This document shows, piece by piece, positions 9,201 to 15,842 of a DNA stretch of 50,789 nt. Each line of letters starts with the position of its first letter. The first letter of the stretch is position 1. Position numbers and translations under genes: made by a program. The notes under the pieces were generated by a model. The model searched no databases, was not told the origin of the DNA, and saw nothing but the letters and a program-made list of their open reading frames with translations. Source of the DNA: Puniceicoccaceae bacterium (lineage in GTDB: Bacteria; Verrucomicrobiota; Verrucomicrobiia; Opitutales; Coraliomargaritaceae); assembly GCA_018402305.1 (NCBI GenBank), contig JAGYJE010000013.1, positions 1-50,789 of the forward strand. Reading direction: 5' to 3'.

Positions 9201-10111
9201 TACTCGTCAAACCGGTTCCGCTTGGTAAGGAACTTTAGCCAGCTGGCTTCCTCCGAATGCCGCCAGCCCTGCTCCTCGATTACCTGCTGTGCGGTTTTTC
9301 CCGCCTTGTCCTCCAGCCAGCAGTCGATCACGGCATCCACCGTTTCCTGAGCCGAAATCTGGCACAGAGCAGCAGAGGCAGCAGCAACGGCGGTTTGATC
9401 GGCGTTCGCTGCTTCAGGATGTGCCAGCATCCGAACGATCACTGGATTATTGAGCAATGGAGCAATTTTTACATCGAAGTACTCGTCAAACCGGTTCCGC
9501 TTGGAGAGGAACTTGAACCACTGGGTTTCGTCCGAATGCCGCCAGCCCTGCTCCTCGATGACCTTTTGCGCGGTTCCACCTGCCTTGTCTTCCAGCCAGC
9601 AGTCGATCACGGCATTCACCGTTTCCTGAGCGGAAATCTTCGCAAGAGCGGTTGCCGCAGCTACGGCTGCGGCTTGGTCGGCGTTCATAGCCTCAGGATG
9701 TGCCAGCATCCGGGCGATCACGGGATTGTTGACCCTCGGAGCGAGTTCCGCGACGAAGTATTTGTCAAAACGGTTTCGCTGGGTGAGGAACTCGATCCAC
9801 CGGTTTTGATCCGAATGCCGCCAGCCCTGCTCCTCGATTACCTGCCGCACGGTTTCAGCCGCTTTGCCCTCCAGCCAGCAGTCGATCACAGCGTCTCTTG
9901 CTGGTATTGTGGTGATTCCGCGCAGTGCCGACTCGACCCGCTTTGTCACCGACGTCGGTGCAGTCTGCGGCAAGCACTGTGCCAGAATGTAAACTGCAGC
10001 CGGGTGGTTGTGGAGGCGCGCCAAGGTGCGGAGCACCCACCAGCGACGCAGCCTGCCACTCACCAACCAGGAGGCCCAGCGATCTAAGGTCGTTTGTGGA
10101 ATGTGCTTCAT
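6242..10111 (-). CDS. Large tandem helical-repeat protein, copy 1 (1289 aa)
   Basis: Built from nine full copies of a 93-aa unit (residues about 73-910), each starting D-A-VIDCWLED and carrying IEEQGWRHS, KRNRFDEYF and ARMLAHPEA, then a degenerate tenth and a unique C-terminal domain (911-1289) with a SKHWMVRWVAVHFG segment. The units are Ala/Leu-rich and should be alpha-helical, as in HEAT-type solenoids; the family itself was not recognised. I start at 10111 because the paralogue begins with the matching M-K-x-I-x-Q-T-T; the open frame extends 17 codons further. There is no signal peptide or membrane helix. Position at the distal end of the AAA/Hsp70 operon suggests a scaffold or recognition subunit, which is inference. 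Some units are nearly identical in DNA, so copy number probably changes. Confidence 0.82.
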   Translation of the reverse strand: MKHIPQTTLDRWASWLVSGRLRRWWVLRTLARLHNHPAAVYILAQCLPQTAPTSVTKRVESALRGITTIPARDAVIDCWLEGKAAETVRQVIEEQGWRHSDQNRWIEFLTQRNRFDKYFVAELAPRVNNPVIARMLAHPEAMNADQAAAVAAATALAKISAQETVNAVIDCWLEDKAGGTAQKVIEEQGWRHSDETQWFKFLSKRNRFDEYFDVKIAPLLNNPVIVRMLAHPEAANADQTAVAAASAALCQISAQETVDAVIDCWLEDKAGKTAQQVIEEQGWRHSEEASWLKFLTKRNRFDEYFVSQLAPLVNRPEIARMLAHPEAMNADQAATAAAATALAKISAQETVDAVIDCWLEDKAGKTAQQVIEEQGWRHSEEASWLKFLTKRNRFDEYFVSQLAPLVNRPEIARMLAQPERVNASMAAASATAAALRQISAPETVDAVIDCWLEGEAGETARRVIEWRGWRHSEEARWLKYLTKRNRFDEYFVSQLTPVVNRSEIARMLVHPEAANADQTAVDAASAALCQISARETVDAVIDCWLEDKAGKTALKLIEEQGWRHSDQNRWIEFLTQRNRFDKYFVAELAPRVNNPVIARILAHPEAKNADQAAAVAAATALGQIFAPETVDAVIDCWLEDKAGETAQQVIEEQVWRHSDEAKWILFLNKRNRFDEFFVAELAPLVNQPKVAQMLAYPEGANASLAATAAATAALGQIFAPETVDAVIDCWLEDKAGETAQQVIEEQVWRHSDEAKWLLFLNKRNRFDEFFVAELAPLVNQPKVAQMLAYPEGANASLAATAAAAAALGQIFAPETVDAVIDCWLEDKAGETAQQVIEEQVWRHSDEAKWLLFLNKRNRFDEFFVAELAPLVNQPARVVQMMGSLEERQASEAATVLAAAALCQIFTQEKVDGVIDCWLEDKADHALQQAIEARGWLNFTGVAWFEIFTKLENKAGKTVRQVIEERGWRHSDEAKWFLYLAATERFDEYLAEDYEFQTLRPEFLAAPAALKARIREAVVKAGEVRMNGLFLAEKRAAELTVADAEALVQTNIRNHNWEALAENLWWLPARQILDAVQSIIAAKWKPADIDQAALLTRLEELAPPLAESPPEWLGDLLLNPVYNKWLTSGETGPLSSKSPAELKAMLTDKTSSPDQIAALGALRKQGQLDAATVAKAGLSKHWMVRWVAVHFGADLSQAMQVNNAGIEWFRRMKIIRNAKDAEALWTAKPCEVTRDGLEALREHLARLPDPYTAGGLLLVEAICTHYTSHDIEVEEGAHVMIEEDSFELEG
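7382..9895 (-). repeat. Array of nine 279-bp in-frame repeats
   Basis: The GTTGACCA landmark recurs with an exact 279-bp period at 7496, 7775 and 8054. The three C-terminal units are almost identical in DNA, while the N-terminal units differ more. The period equals 93 codons, so expansion or loss keeps the frame. Confidence 0.9.
9204..9550. repeat. 347-bp tract identical to 14134-14480 (gene-conversion tract)
   Basis: Read side by side, these 347 bases match 14134-14480 without a difference. Just outside, the genes diverge at once: ACTCG against TTCG on one side, CTCCTCGATGACC against TTCCTCGATGGTC on the other. The tract covers more than one repeat unit. Confidence 0.93.
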
Positions 10112-10213
10112 CGTCGGATCTATAAAAGAATTCGACCGTTTCGTGGTCAGTGATAAAACCAAACGAGGGGTACGGTAGATGCATCAAAGAACTTAGGAAT
10201 CCTGTCGCCAGCC

Positions 10214-10885
10214 TCAACGGGATTTATTCTCCCCGCCAACACAACGAAAGCCGAAATCGTCGCGGCGAAAGCGGGGGACCTCGTAATCGTGGCTACCCCC
10301 GCGCCGGATCACACGATAGTGTCCACTAGCGGGTGGTCGGATGGCGCCGCTCCCATAAAAATCGGCGCACCACTCCCAGACGTTGCCGCTGCTATGATTG
10401 CCACCGAACGGCACGGAACCGCTACCGTAGCGGCTGCCGCCCCCCCTTTCCCACTCCTCCTCCGTGGGTAGCCGCAGCCCGGCCCACTTACAATATGCCG
10501 TTGCATCATTCCAGCTCACGCATACCACCGGGAGCTCCGCCGCTGCTAGGGGAAACTCCCCGTTTTTCCACACCGGGGTGCCCCAGTCTGCCTGCTCGGG
10601 TCGGGAGTGTCCGGACTCGCTCACAAACCGCGCATACTGCGCATTGGTCACAGGATGCACCCCCAAATAATAACACGGCAGATCCTCTTTGAACGGAGAG
10701 TCGCCGGTAGCGGCGAGGAATTCCCCTGACCTTACCAGCACCATCAACATGCCTGTCTTCGGGTGCTCGATGAGGTGCCCCGCAATGTCTCGCGCAAAGC
10801 GATTCAACTTACAGTTTGAAGGCCATTTTGAGGCACGGGAGAAGAGGGAGTCAAAAACTGAGCGGTCGAGAACGGCATGTGACAT
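10214..10885 (-). CDS. FGE/SUMF1-like (formylglycine-generating-enzyme-fold) protein, copy 1
   Basis: A 223-aa protein with the hallmarks of the SUMF1/FGE-sulfatase fold: HPVTNAQYARFV (about 78-89), VCVSWNDATAYCKWAGLRLP and TEEEWE (about 121-147), SGNVWEWCADFYG, and the closing RVIRRGGSHDY and DFGFRCV. Compared with the paralogue at 15145-15822 it lacks about 30 residues between the TEEEWE and GNVWEWC motifs, so this copy is shortened internally. In defence-type clusters FGE-fold proteins often serve as ligand-binding rather than enzymatic modules; an enzymatic role cannot be assumed. It lies 102 bases upstream of the repeat-protein gene on the same strand and downstream of an Hsp70 relic, as part of the duplicated segment. 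Confidence 0.85.
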   Translation of the reverse strand: MSHAVLDRSVFDSLFSRASKWPSNCKLNRFARDIAGHLIEHPKTGMLMVLVRSGEFLAATGDSPFKEDLPCYYLGVHPVTNAQYARFVSESGHSRPEQADWGTPVWKNGEFPLAAAELPVVCVSWNDATAYCKWAGLRLPTEEEWERGGGSRYGSGSVPFGGNHSSGNVWEWCADFYGSGAIRPPASGHYRVIRRGGSHDYEVPRFRRDDFGFRCVGGENKSR

Positions 10886-10905
10886 GGGGGTTGATGGGGA
10901 AAAGT

Positions 10906-11152
10906 CAGGTCAGCTTGACCAGCGGATGGTCGCGAAAGAGGAAGCGGCTGGAGCGTTGTCCTGTATGGTAGCGCAGAGGTGCTTGGAGGCAACGATGATA
11001 AAGGTAGCAATGAAACGGACATCACCGAGTCGGGCTGGGGGATCGCAGGGGATGCCATTGAGGAGCCGAGGTCATGCTCATCGGCGCGGGCCGTGCAACG
11101 GCCGGAGCCGTTTTGGGCGAAGACAAGTTCCAAGGTGCCGGTGGCCAGTGCG
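10906..11152 (-). pseudogene. Relic of an Hsp70-family gene (C-terminal end only)
   Basis: The minus strand reads ALATGT, QNGSGRCTARADEHDL and, after a frameshift, RFLFRDHPLVKLT, matching the last 80 or so residues of the intact Hsp70 gene at 15843-17426 (ALATGT, QNGAARYTARADEHDL, RFLFRDHPLVKLT). At least one frameshift and the loss of everything upstream of about 11152 make it non-functional. Its place just before the FGE gene copy 1 mirrors the intact order Hsp70-FGE-repeat protein, proving that the duplicated unit once included Hsp70 sequence. Confidence 0.85.
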
Positions 11153-11352
11153 GAAATTCCGAAGAATACGCTCATATTACATCAGAGTCTTGAATGCCCG
11201 AAGAAAATAGAATGTCGCCTTGTTCAGTTCCTTGGTTCATACTGCTGCTGCGCGAACTTAATCTGTAATGGTCTTGAGAAACCATTCGATGACACCCCCT
11301 ACAAGCGGCAGTATTAGTTTTAGGTCGTCCATATTTACTTGAGCAAACAGTT
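11153..11352. other. Junction DNA between the two duplicated segments
   Basis: This 200-base stretch is not shared with the intact Hsp70 gene and separates the Hsp70 relic from the 3' flank of the second repeat gene. It holds a 24-codon minus-strand frame (11258-11332, beginning MDDLKLILPLVGG) that looks like the hydrophobic start of some protein, but nothing supports its expression. No other gene is seen. Confidence 0.4.
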
Positions 11353-11558
11353 TTTTCACGAACATGTCGCCTTAACGAATTGTTATTCGTGGCGGTTGCT
11401 GTTCTGGAAGACCAGCGACCCATTTTTGATAAATCTCCGGTTTCAATCTTCACGAAAGTGATTTTCGTCCTAACGCACCCCCTTGTCGAGCGAAGCCTTG
11501 CGTTCTCGCGTCGGGCAGCATTTTTAAGTTTCCGGTCGCCGGTGGCATACGTGCCGTC
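11353..11558 (-). repeat. Duplicated 3' flank of the repeat-protein genes, copy 2
   Basis: Homologue of 6050-6241, with the same GTTCTGGAAGACCAGCGACC core and the TTCCAACTCGAAGGAGTC sequence at the gene end, but with several small insertions and deletions. It is non-coding or decayed, since a stop present in copy 1 is absent here. Confidence 0.7.
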
Positions 11559-14500
11559 TTAGGCTTCCAACTCGAAGGAGTCCTCAGCGACCATAACGCG
11601 GGTTCCTTCTTCGACCTCTATGTCGTGGCTGGTGTAGTGGGTGCAGATGGCCTCCACCAGGAGCAGACCGCCAGCGGTGCGTCGATCCGGCAGGCGGGCG
11701 ATGTAGTCGCGCAGGGTTTCCAGACCGTCGCGGGTCACCTCGGAGGGCTTGGCGATCCAGAGCACTTCGGTGTCCTTAAGTATGGTTAGGCGGCGGAACC
11801 ACTCGATTCCGGCGTCGTTCACTCGCATTGCCTGAGTGAGGTCCGCACCGAAATGCACCGCCACCCAGCGCACCATCCAATGTTGACTCAGTCCGGCCTT
11901 GCTCACTGTGTAGGAATCCAGTTGTCCCTGTTTGCGCAGCGCGCCCAGGGCGGCGATCTGTTCAGGCGGGTCGGTTTCGTCCCGGAGCATGGTTTTTAGT
12001 TCCGCTGGGGATGTTTGGGAAAGTGGACCAGTCTCGCCGCTGGCCAGCCATTTCTGATAGACCAGGTTCAGCGGTAAGGTTCCCGGCTTCTCTGGCGCGC
12101 CCGTGGCCAGCAGGTGGGCAATTTCCCCCAGCCGCGTCAGCAGGGCTGCTTGGTCGGGGCCATCGGGCTTCCAGTCGGCTGCGATAATTGCCTGCACGGC
12201 ATCGTGGATCTGTCGGGCGGGCAGCCACCACAGGTTTTCGACTAGAGCCTCCCAGTTCTGGTTGCGGATGTTGGTGCGAACCAGTGCCTCAGCATCCGCC
12301 AAGTTCAATTCAGCAGTCCGCTTCTCCGCGAGAAACAGGCCGTTCATCCGCACCTCGCCCGCTTTCACTATCGCCTCTCGGATGCGCGCTTTCAATGTTA
12401 CCGGTGCTGCCAGAAATTCCGGCCGCAGCGTCTGGAACTCGTAGTCCTCCGCCAGATACTCATCGAACCGCCCCGTCGCAGCCAAATAGAGAAACCATCT
12501 CGCCTCCTGCGAATGTCTCCACCCCTGCTCCTCAATAACCAGCCGCATGATTTCGCCCGCCTTGTCCTCCAGCCAGCAGTCTATAACGGTGTCCACCGTT
12601 TCCTGTAAGGAAATCTGACGCAGGGCCGCCGCCGCAGCAGTGATAGCGGTTTGGTTGGCGTTAGCTGCCTCAGGATGTGCCAACATTCGGGCGACCGCAG
12701 GCTGACTTATCATTGGTTTAAGCTCAGCTACAAAATACTCATCGAATCGGTTCCGCTTAGTGAGAAACAGGAACCACCGGGTTTCGTCCGTATGCCGCCA
12801 GCCCTGTTCCTCGATGGTCCGCAGCGCGGTCTCACCCGCCTTGTCTTCCAGCCAGCAGTCGATCACGGCATCAATCGCATCTGGCATTGTAATCTGACGC
12901 AGTGCGACGGCAGTTGCCACGGAGGTCGTTTGGGAGGCGGTCGCACCCTCAGGATGGGCCAGCATTTTCGCGATCTCGGGACGGTTGATCAGCGGGGCGA
13001 GTTGCGCGACGAAGTATTCGTCAAAGCGATTTCTCTGGGTGAGGAAGCTCAACCACCGGGTTTCGTCCGAATGCCGCCAGCCCTGCTCCTCAATAACCAT
13101 GCGCACGGTTTCGCCCGACTTGTTCCACAGCCAGCGGTCGATCACGGCGTCCACCGCTTCTGGCGCGGAAATCCGACCAAGAGCTGCTGCGGCGGCTTCG
13201 GTAGCAGCTTGGTCAGCATTCGCTTCCTCAGAAAGCACCAGCATCCGGGCGATTACGGGCTCATTGACCCGCAGCGAGAGCTCTGAGACGAAATACTCAT
13301 CGAATCGGTTCCGCTTAGTGAGAAACAGGAACCACCGGGTTTCGTCCGTATGCCGCCAGCCCTGTTCCTCGATGGTCCGCAGCGCGGTCTCACCCGCCTT
13401 GTCTTCCAGCCAGCAGTCGATCACGGCATCTACCGTCTTAGTCTCCGAAATCTGGCCCAGAGCCGCAGCCGCAGCCTCCGCAGCTCTGTTCGATGCCTTT
13501 ACCCCTTCGGGATGCACCAGCATCCGGGCGACGGCGGGATTGTTGACCAGTGGGGTGAGTTCCGCGACGAAGTATTCGTCAAACCTTTTCCGCTTTGTGA
13601 GGAAGCTCAACCACCGGGTTTCGTTCGAATGCCGCCAGCCCCGCTCCTCGATAACCATGCGCACGGTTTCCCCCGCCTTGTCTTCGAGCCAGCAGTCGAT
13701 CACGGCATCTACTGCTTGAGGTGCGGAAATCTGGCCCAGAGCGACTGCGGCTGCTGCGGTAGCTGCTTCGTCGGCATTCACCCCTTCGGGATGCACCAGC
13801 ATCCGGGCGACGGCGGGATTGTTGACCAGTGGGGTGAGTTCCGCGACGAAAAACTCGTCGAAGTGGTTCCGACGAGTGAAAAAATTGATCCACCGCAATT
13901 CCTGCGAACGCCGCCAGCCCCGCTCCTCAATGAGCTGACGCGCGGTTTCCCCCGCCTTGTCTTCGAGCCAGCAGTCGATCACGGCATCCACCGTTTCCTG
14001 AGCGGAAATCTGACCAAGGGCTACCGCAGCAGCCGCGGTAGCTGCTTCGTCGGCATTCACCCCTTCGGGATGCACCAGCATCCGGGCGACGGCGGGGTCG
14101 TTAACCAGCGGCGTGAGTTCCGCGACGAAGTATTCGTCAAACCGGTTCCGCTTGGTAAGGAACTTTAGCCAGCTGGCTTCCTCCGAATGCCGCCAGCCCT
14201 GCTCCTCGATTACCTGCTGTGCGGTTTTTCCCGCCTTGTCCTCCAGCCAGCAGTCGATCACGGCATCCACCGTTTCCTGAGCCGAAATCTGGCACAGAGC
14301 AGCAGAGGCAGCAGCAACGGCGGTTTGATCGGCGTTCGCTGCTTCAGGATGTGCCAGCATCCGAACGATCACTGGATTATTGAGCAATGGAGCAATTTTT
14401 ACATCGAAGTACTCGTCAAACCGGTTCCGCTTGGAGAGGAACTTGAACCACTGGGTTTCGTCCGAATGCCGCCAGCCCTGTTCCTCGATGGTCCGCAGCG

Positions 14501-15041
14501 CGGTCTCACCCGCCTTGTCTTCCAGCCAGCAGTCGATCACGGCATCTACTGCTTGAGGAGCGGAAATCCGACCAAGGGCTACCGCAGCAGCCGCAGTAGC
14601 TGCTTCGTCGGCATTCACCCCTTCGGGATGCACCAGCATCCGGGCGACGGCGGGGTCGTTAACCAGCGGTGCGAGCTGCGCAACGAAGTATTCGTCAAAC
14701 CTTTTCCGCTTTGTCAGGAAGCTCAACCACCGGGTTTCGTTCGAATGCCGCCAGCCCCGCTCCTCGATAACCATGCGCACGGTTTCCCCCGCCTTGTCTT
14801 CGAGCCAGCAGTCGATCACGGTGTCCACGGCTGACTGCGAGATGATGCCGCGCAGGGCCTTACCGGCCCGCTGGGACATGGTGGGTGGAGCGTTTTTCTG
14901 GAGGCATTGCGCTAAGAGACGTGCCGCTGCGGGTTGATCCCGATGACGTGTGAGGGAACCGATCGCCCACCAGCGGCGCAGTCCACCGACGGAAAGATGC
15001 GCTGCCCACCGGTTAACGGTCGTTTGTGTGATGGCCTTCAT
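11559..15041 (-). CDS. Large tandem helical-repeat protein, copy 2 (1160 aa)
   Basis: Paralogue of the 1289-aa protein. It begins with the same roughly 70-residue N-terminal region (RWAAHLSVGGLRRWW), then eight full 93-aa units (73-816) opening with VIDCWLEDKAGET, and a ninth unit that fuses into the conserved C-terminal domain (817-1160), including SQHWMVRWVAVHFG and an acidic end (EDSFELEA). Units differ in identity and order from those of copy 1, yet some segments are identical in DNA, indicating exchange between the genes. The protein is soluble and helical; the precise family is not recognised. The gene follows FGE copy 2 by 103 bases. In the context of AAA+, Hsp70 and J-domain proteins a modular target-recognition role is plausible but unproven. 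Confidence 0.82.
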   Translation of the reverse strand: MKAITQTTVNRWAAHLSVGGLRRWWAIGSLTRHRDQPAAARLLAQCLQKNAPPTMSQRAGKALRGIISQSAVDTVIDCWLEDKAGETVRMVIEERGWRHSNETRWLSFLTKRKRFDEYFVAQLAPLVNDPAVARMLVHPEGVNADEAATAAAAVALGRISAPQAVDAVIDCWLEDKAGETALRTIEEQGWRHSDETQWFKFLSKRNRFDEYFDVKIAPLLNNPVIVRMLAHPEAANADQTAVAAASAALCQISAQETVDAVIDCWLEDKAGKTAQQVIEEQGWRHSEEASWLKFLTKRNRFDEYFVAELTPLVNDPAVARMLVHPEGVNADEAATAAAAVALGQISAQETVDAVIDCWLEDKAGETARQLIEERGWRRSQELRWINFFTRRNHFDEFFVAELTPLVNNPAVARMLVHPEGVNADEAATAAAAVALGQISAPQAVDAVIDCWLEDKAGETVRMVIEERGWRHSNETRWLSFLTKRKRFDEYFVAELTPLVNNPAVARMLVHPEGVKASNRAAEAAAAALGQISETKTVDAVIDCWLEDKAGETALRTIEEQGWRHTDETRWFLFLTKRNRFDEYFVSELSLRVNEPVIARMLVLSEEANADQAATEAAAAALGRISAPEAVDAVIDRWLWNKSGETVRMVIEEQGWRHSDETRWLSFLTQRNRFDEYFVAQLAPLINRPEIAKMLAHPEGATASQTTSVATAVALRQITMPDAIDAVIDCWLEDKAGETALRTIEEQGWRHTDETRWFLFLTKRNRFDEYFVAELKPMISQPAVARMLAHPEAANANQTAITAAAAALRQISLQETVDTVIDCWLEDKAGEIMRLVIEEQGWRHSQEARWFLYLAATGRFDEYLAEDYEFQTLRPEFLAAPVTLKARIREAIVKAGEVRMNGLFLAEKRTAELNLADAEALVRTNIRNQNWEALVENLWWLPARQIHDAVQAIIAADWKPDGPDQAALLTRLGEIAHLLATGAPEKPGTLPLNLVYQKWLASGETGPLSQTSPAELKTMLRDETDPPEQIAALGALRKQGQLDSYTVSKAGLSQHWMVRWVAVHFGADLTQAMRVNDAGIEWFRRLTILKDTEVLWIAKPSEVTRDGLETLRDYIARLPDRRTAGGLLLVEAICTHYTSHDIEVEEGTRVMVAEDSFELEA
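12594..14825 (-). repeat. Array of eight 279-bp in-frame repeats
   Basis: Same 93-codon unit as in the neighbouring paralogue. Units 1 and 5 share VRMVIEERGWRHSNETRW, and units 6 and 8 share LRTIEEQGWRHTDETRW, so units have been shuffled within the gene as well as between genes. Confidence 0.9.
14134..14480. repeat. 347-bp tract identical to 9204-9550
   Basis: Partner of the tract in the first repeat-protein gene. It covers the end of unit 3 and most of unit 2 of copy 2, including the distinctive IAPLLNNPVIVRMLAHPEA, which occurs only once in each gene. Confidence 0.93.
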
Positions 15042-15144
15042 AAACGTATTCTGAAAAAATTCAGACTGCTGCGCTGTCAGGTATTAGAATAAATCATAAG
15101 GAATTTAGGGAAATTGGAAGTCAGGCGCAGTAGGGCGCATTCAA

Positions 15145-15822
15145 TCAAAGCGCACAACGAAACCCGTAGAGAGGAGCAAGAAATCCGATACTGATGCGGC
15201 GGCGGAGAGGAGATGTGCAATAGCCCGTGCTCCCGCGCGGCCCGCCAAGCACCACTGTCGCTGAGTCGGCACAATACTCCCATACGTTGCCGCTGAGTTG
15301 AAGTCCTCCGAAGGGAGAACCGCCCTGCCCGTATCGCCATACGCCGACCGTCTTCCCATCAATAGCTCGATAGTTAGATGATGGCCAGTCCTCACCCCAG
15401 GGGTAGGTGCGACCGTCTAGCCCGCGGGCCGTCTTTTCCCACTCCAGCTCCGTGGGCAGTCGCAGCCCGGCCCAGCAGCAGTAGGCCGTGGCATCCTTCC
15501 AGCTCACACAGACCACCGGATGGTCCGCTTTATCCGGGGGATACATGCCGTTTTCCCAAACAGGCGAACCCCAGTCTACCTTCTCCGGCTTGCGATGCCC
15601 GGTTTCGGCTACGAAGCGTGCATACTGTGCGTTGGTCACAGGATGCACCGCCAAATGATAGGCCGGCAGGTTCACCTCGAATGGGGAGGTGCCGTCGGTG
15701 CAAGTGAGGAATTTTCCCGCCGGCACCCGTATCATGAGCATGCCGGTTTTTGGGTGCTCGATGAAGAACTCATCGCAGAATAGGTCTCGGAAAAAAGCGC
15801 GGTCGAGAACTATAGAAGGCAT
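15145..15822 (-). CDS. FGE/SUMF1-like protein, copy 2
   Basis: A 225-aa FGE-sulfatase-fold protein: HPVTNAQYARFV, VCVSWKDATAYCCWAGLRLP, TELEWEKTARGLDGRTYPWG (the complete central loop missing in copy 1), and SGNVWEYCAD. The C-terminal RGGS/GFR region is altered: instead of the usual strand it has LRRRISIGFLAPLYGFRCAL, so the very end may be frameshifted or diverged. The ATG at 15822 is 20 bases from the Hsp70 stop, suggesting co-transcription. Known FGE enzymes oxidise a sulfatase cysteine to formylglycine; no sulfatase is present here, so a binding or regulatory role with the chaperone module is more likely (inference). Confidence 0.85.
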   Translation of the reverse strand: MPSIVLDRAFFRDLFCDEFFIEHPKTGMLMIRVPAGKFLTCTDGTSPFEVNLPAYHLAVHPVTNAQYARFVAETGHRKPEKVDWGSPVWENGMYPPDKADHPVVCVSWKDATAYCCWAGLRLPTELEWEKTARGLDGRTYPWGEDWPSSNYRAIDGKTVGVWRYGQGGSPFGGLQLSGNVWEYCADSATVVLGGPRGSTGYCTSPLRRRISIGFLAPLYGFRCAL

Positions 15823-15842
15823 GGTAGGTGAGGCGAGAAAGG

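Noticed and set aside
8141..10087. Long plus-strand open frames across the repeat-protein genes (also around 12651-14834)
   Set aside because: They are antisense shadows: the repeat unit has a codon pattern that leaves another frame open, so the shadow repeats with the same 279-bp period. They have no start or composition of their own.
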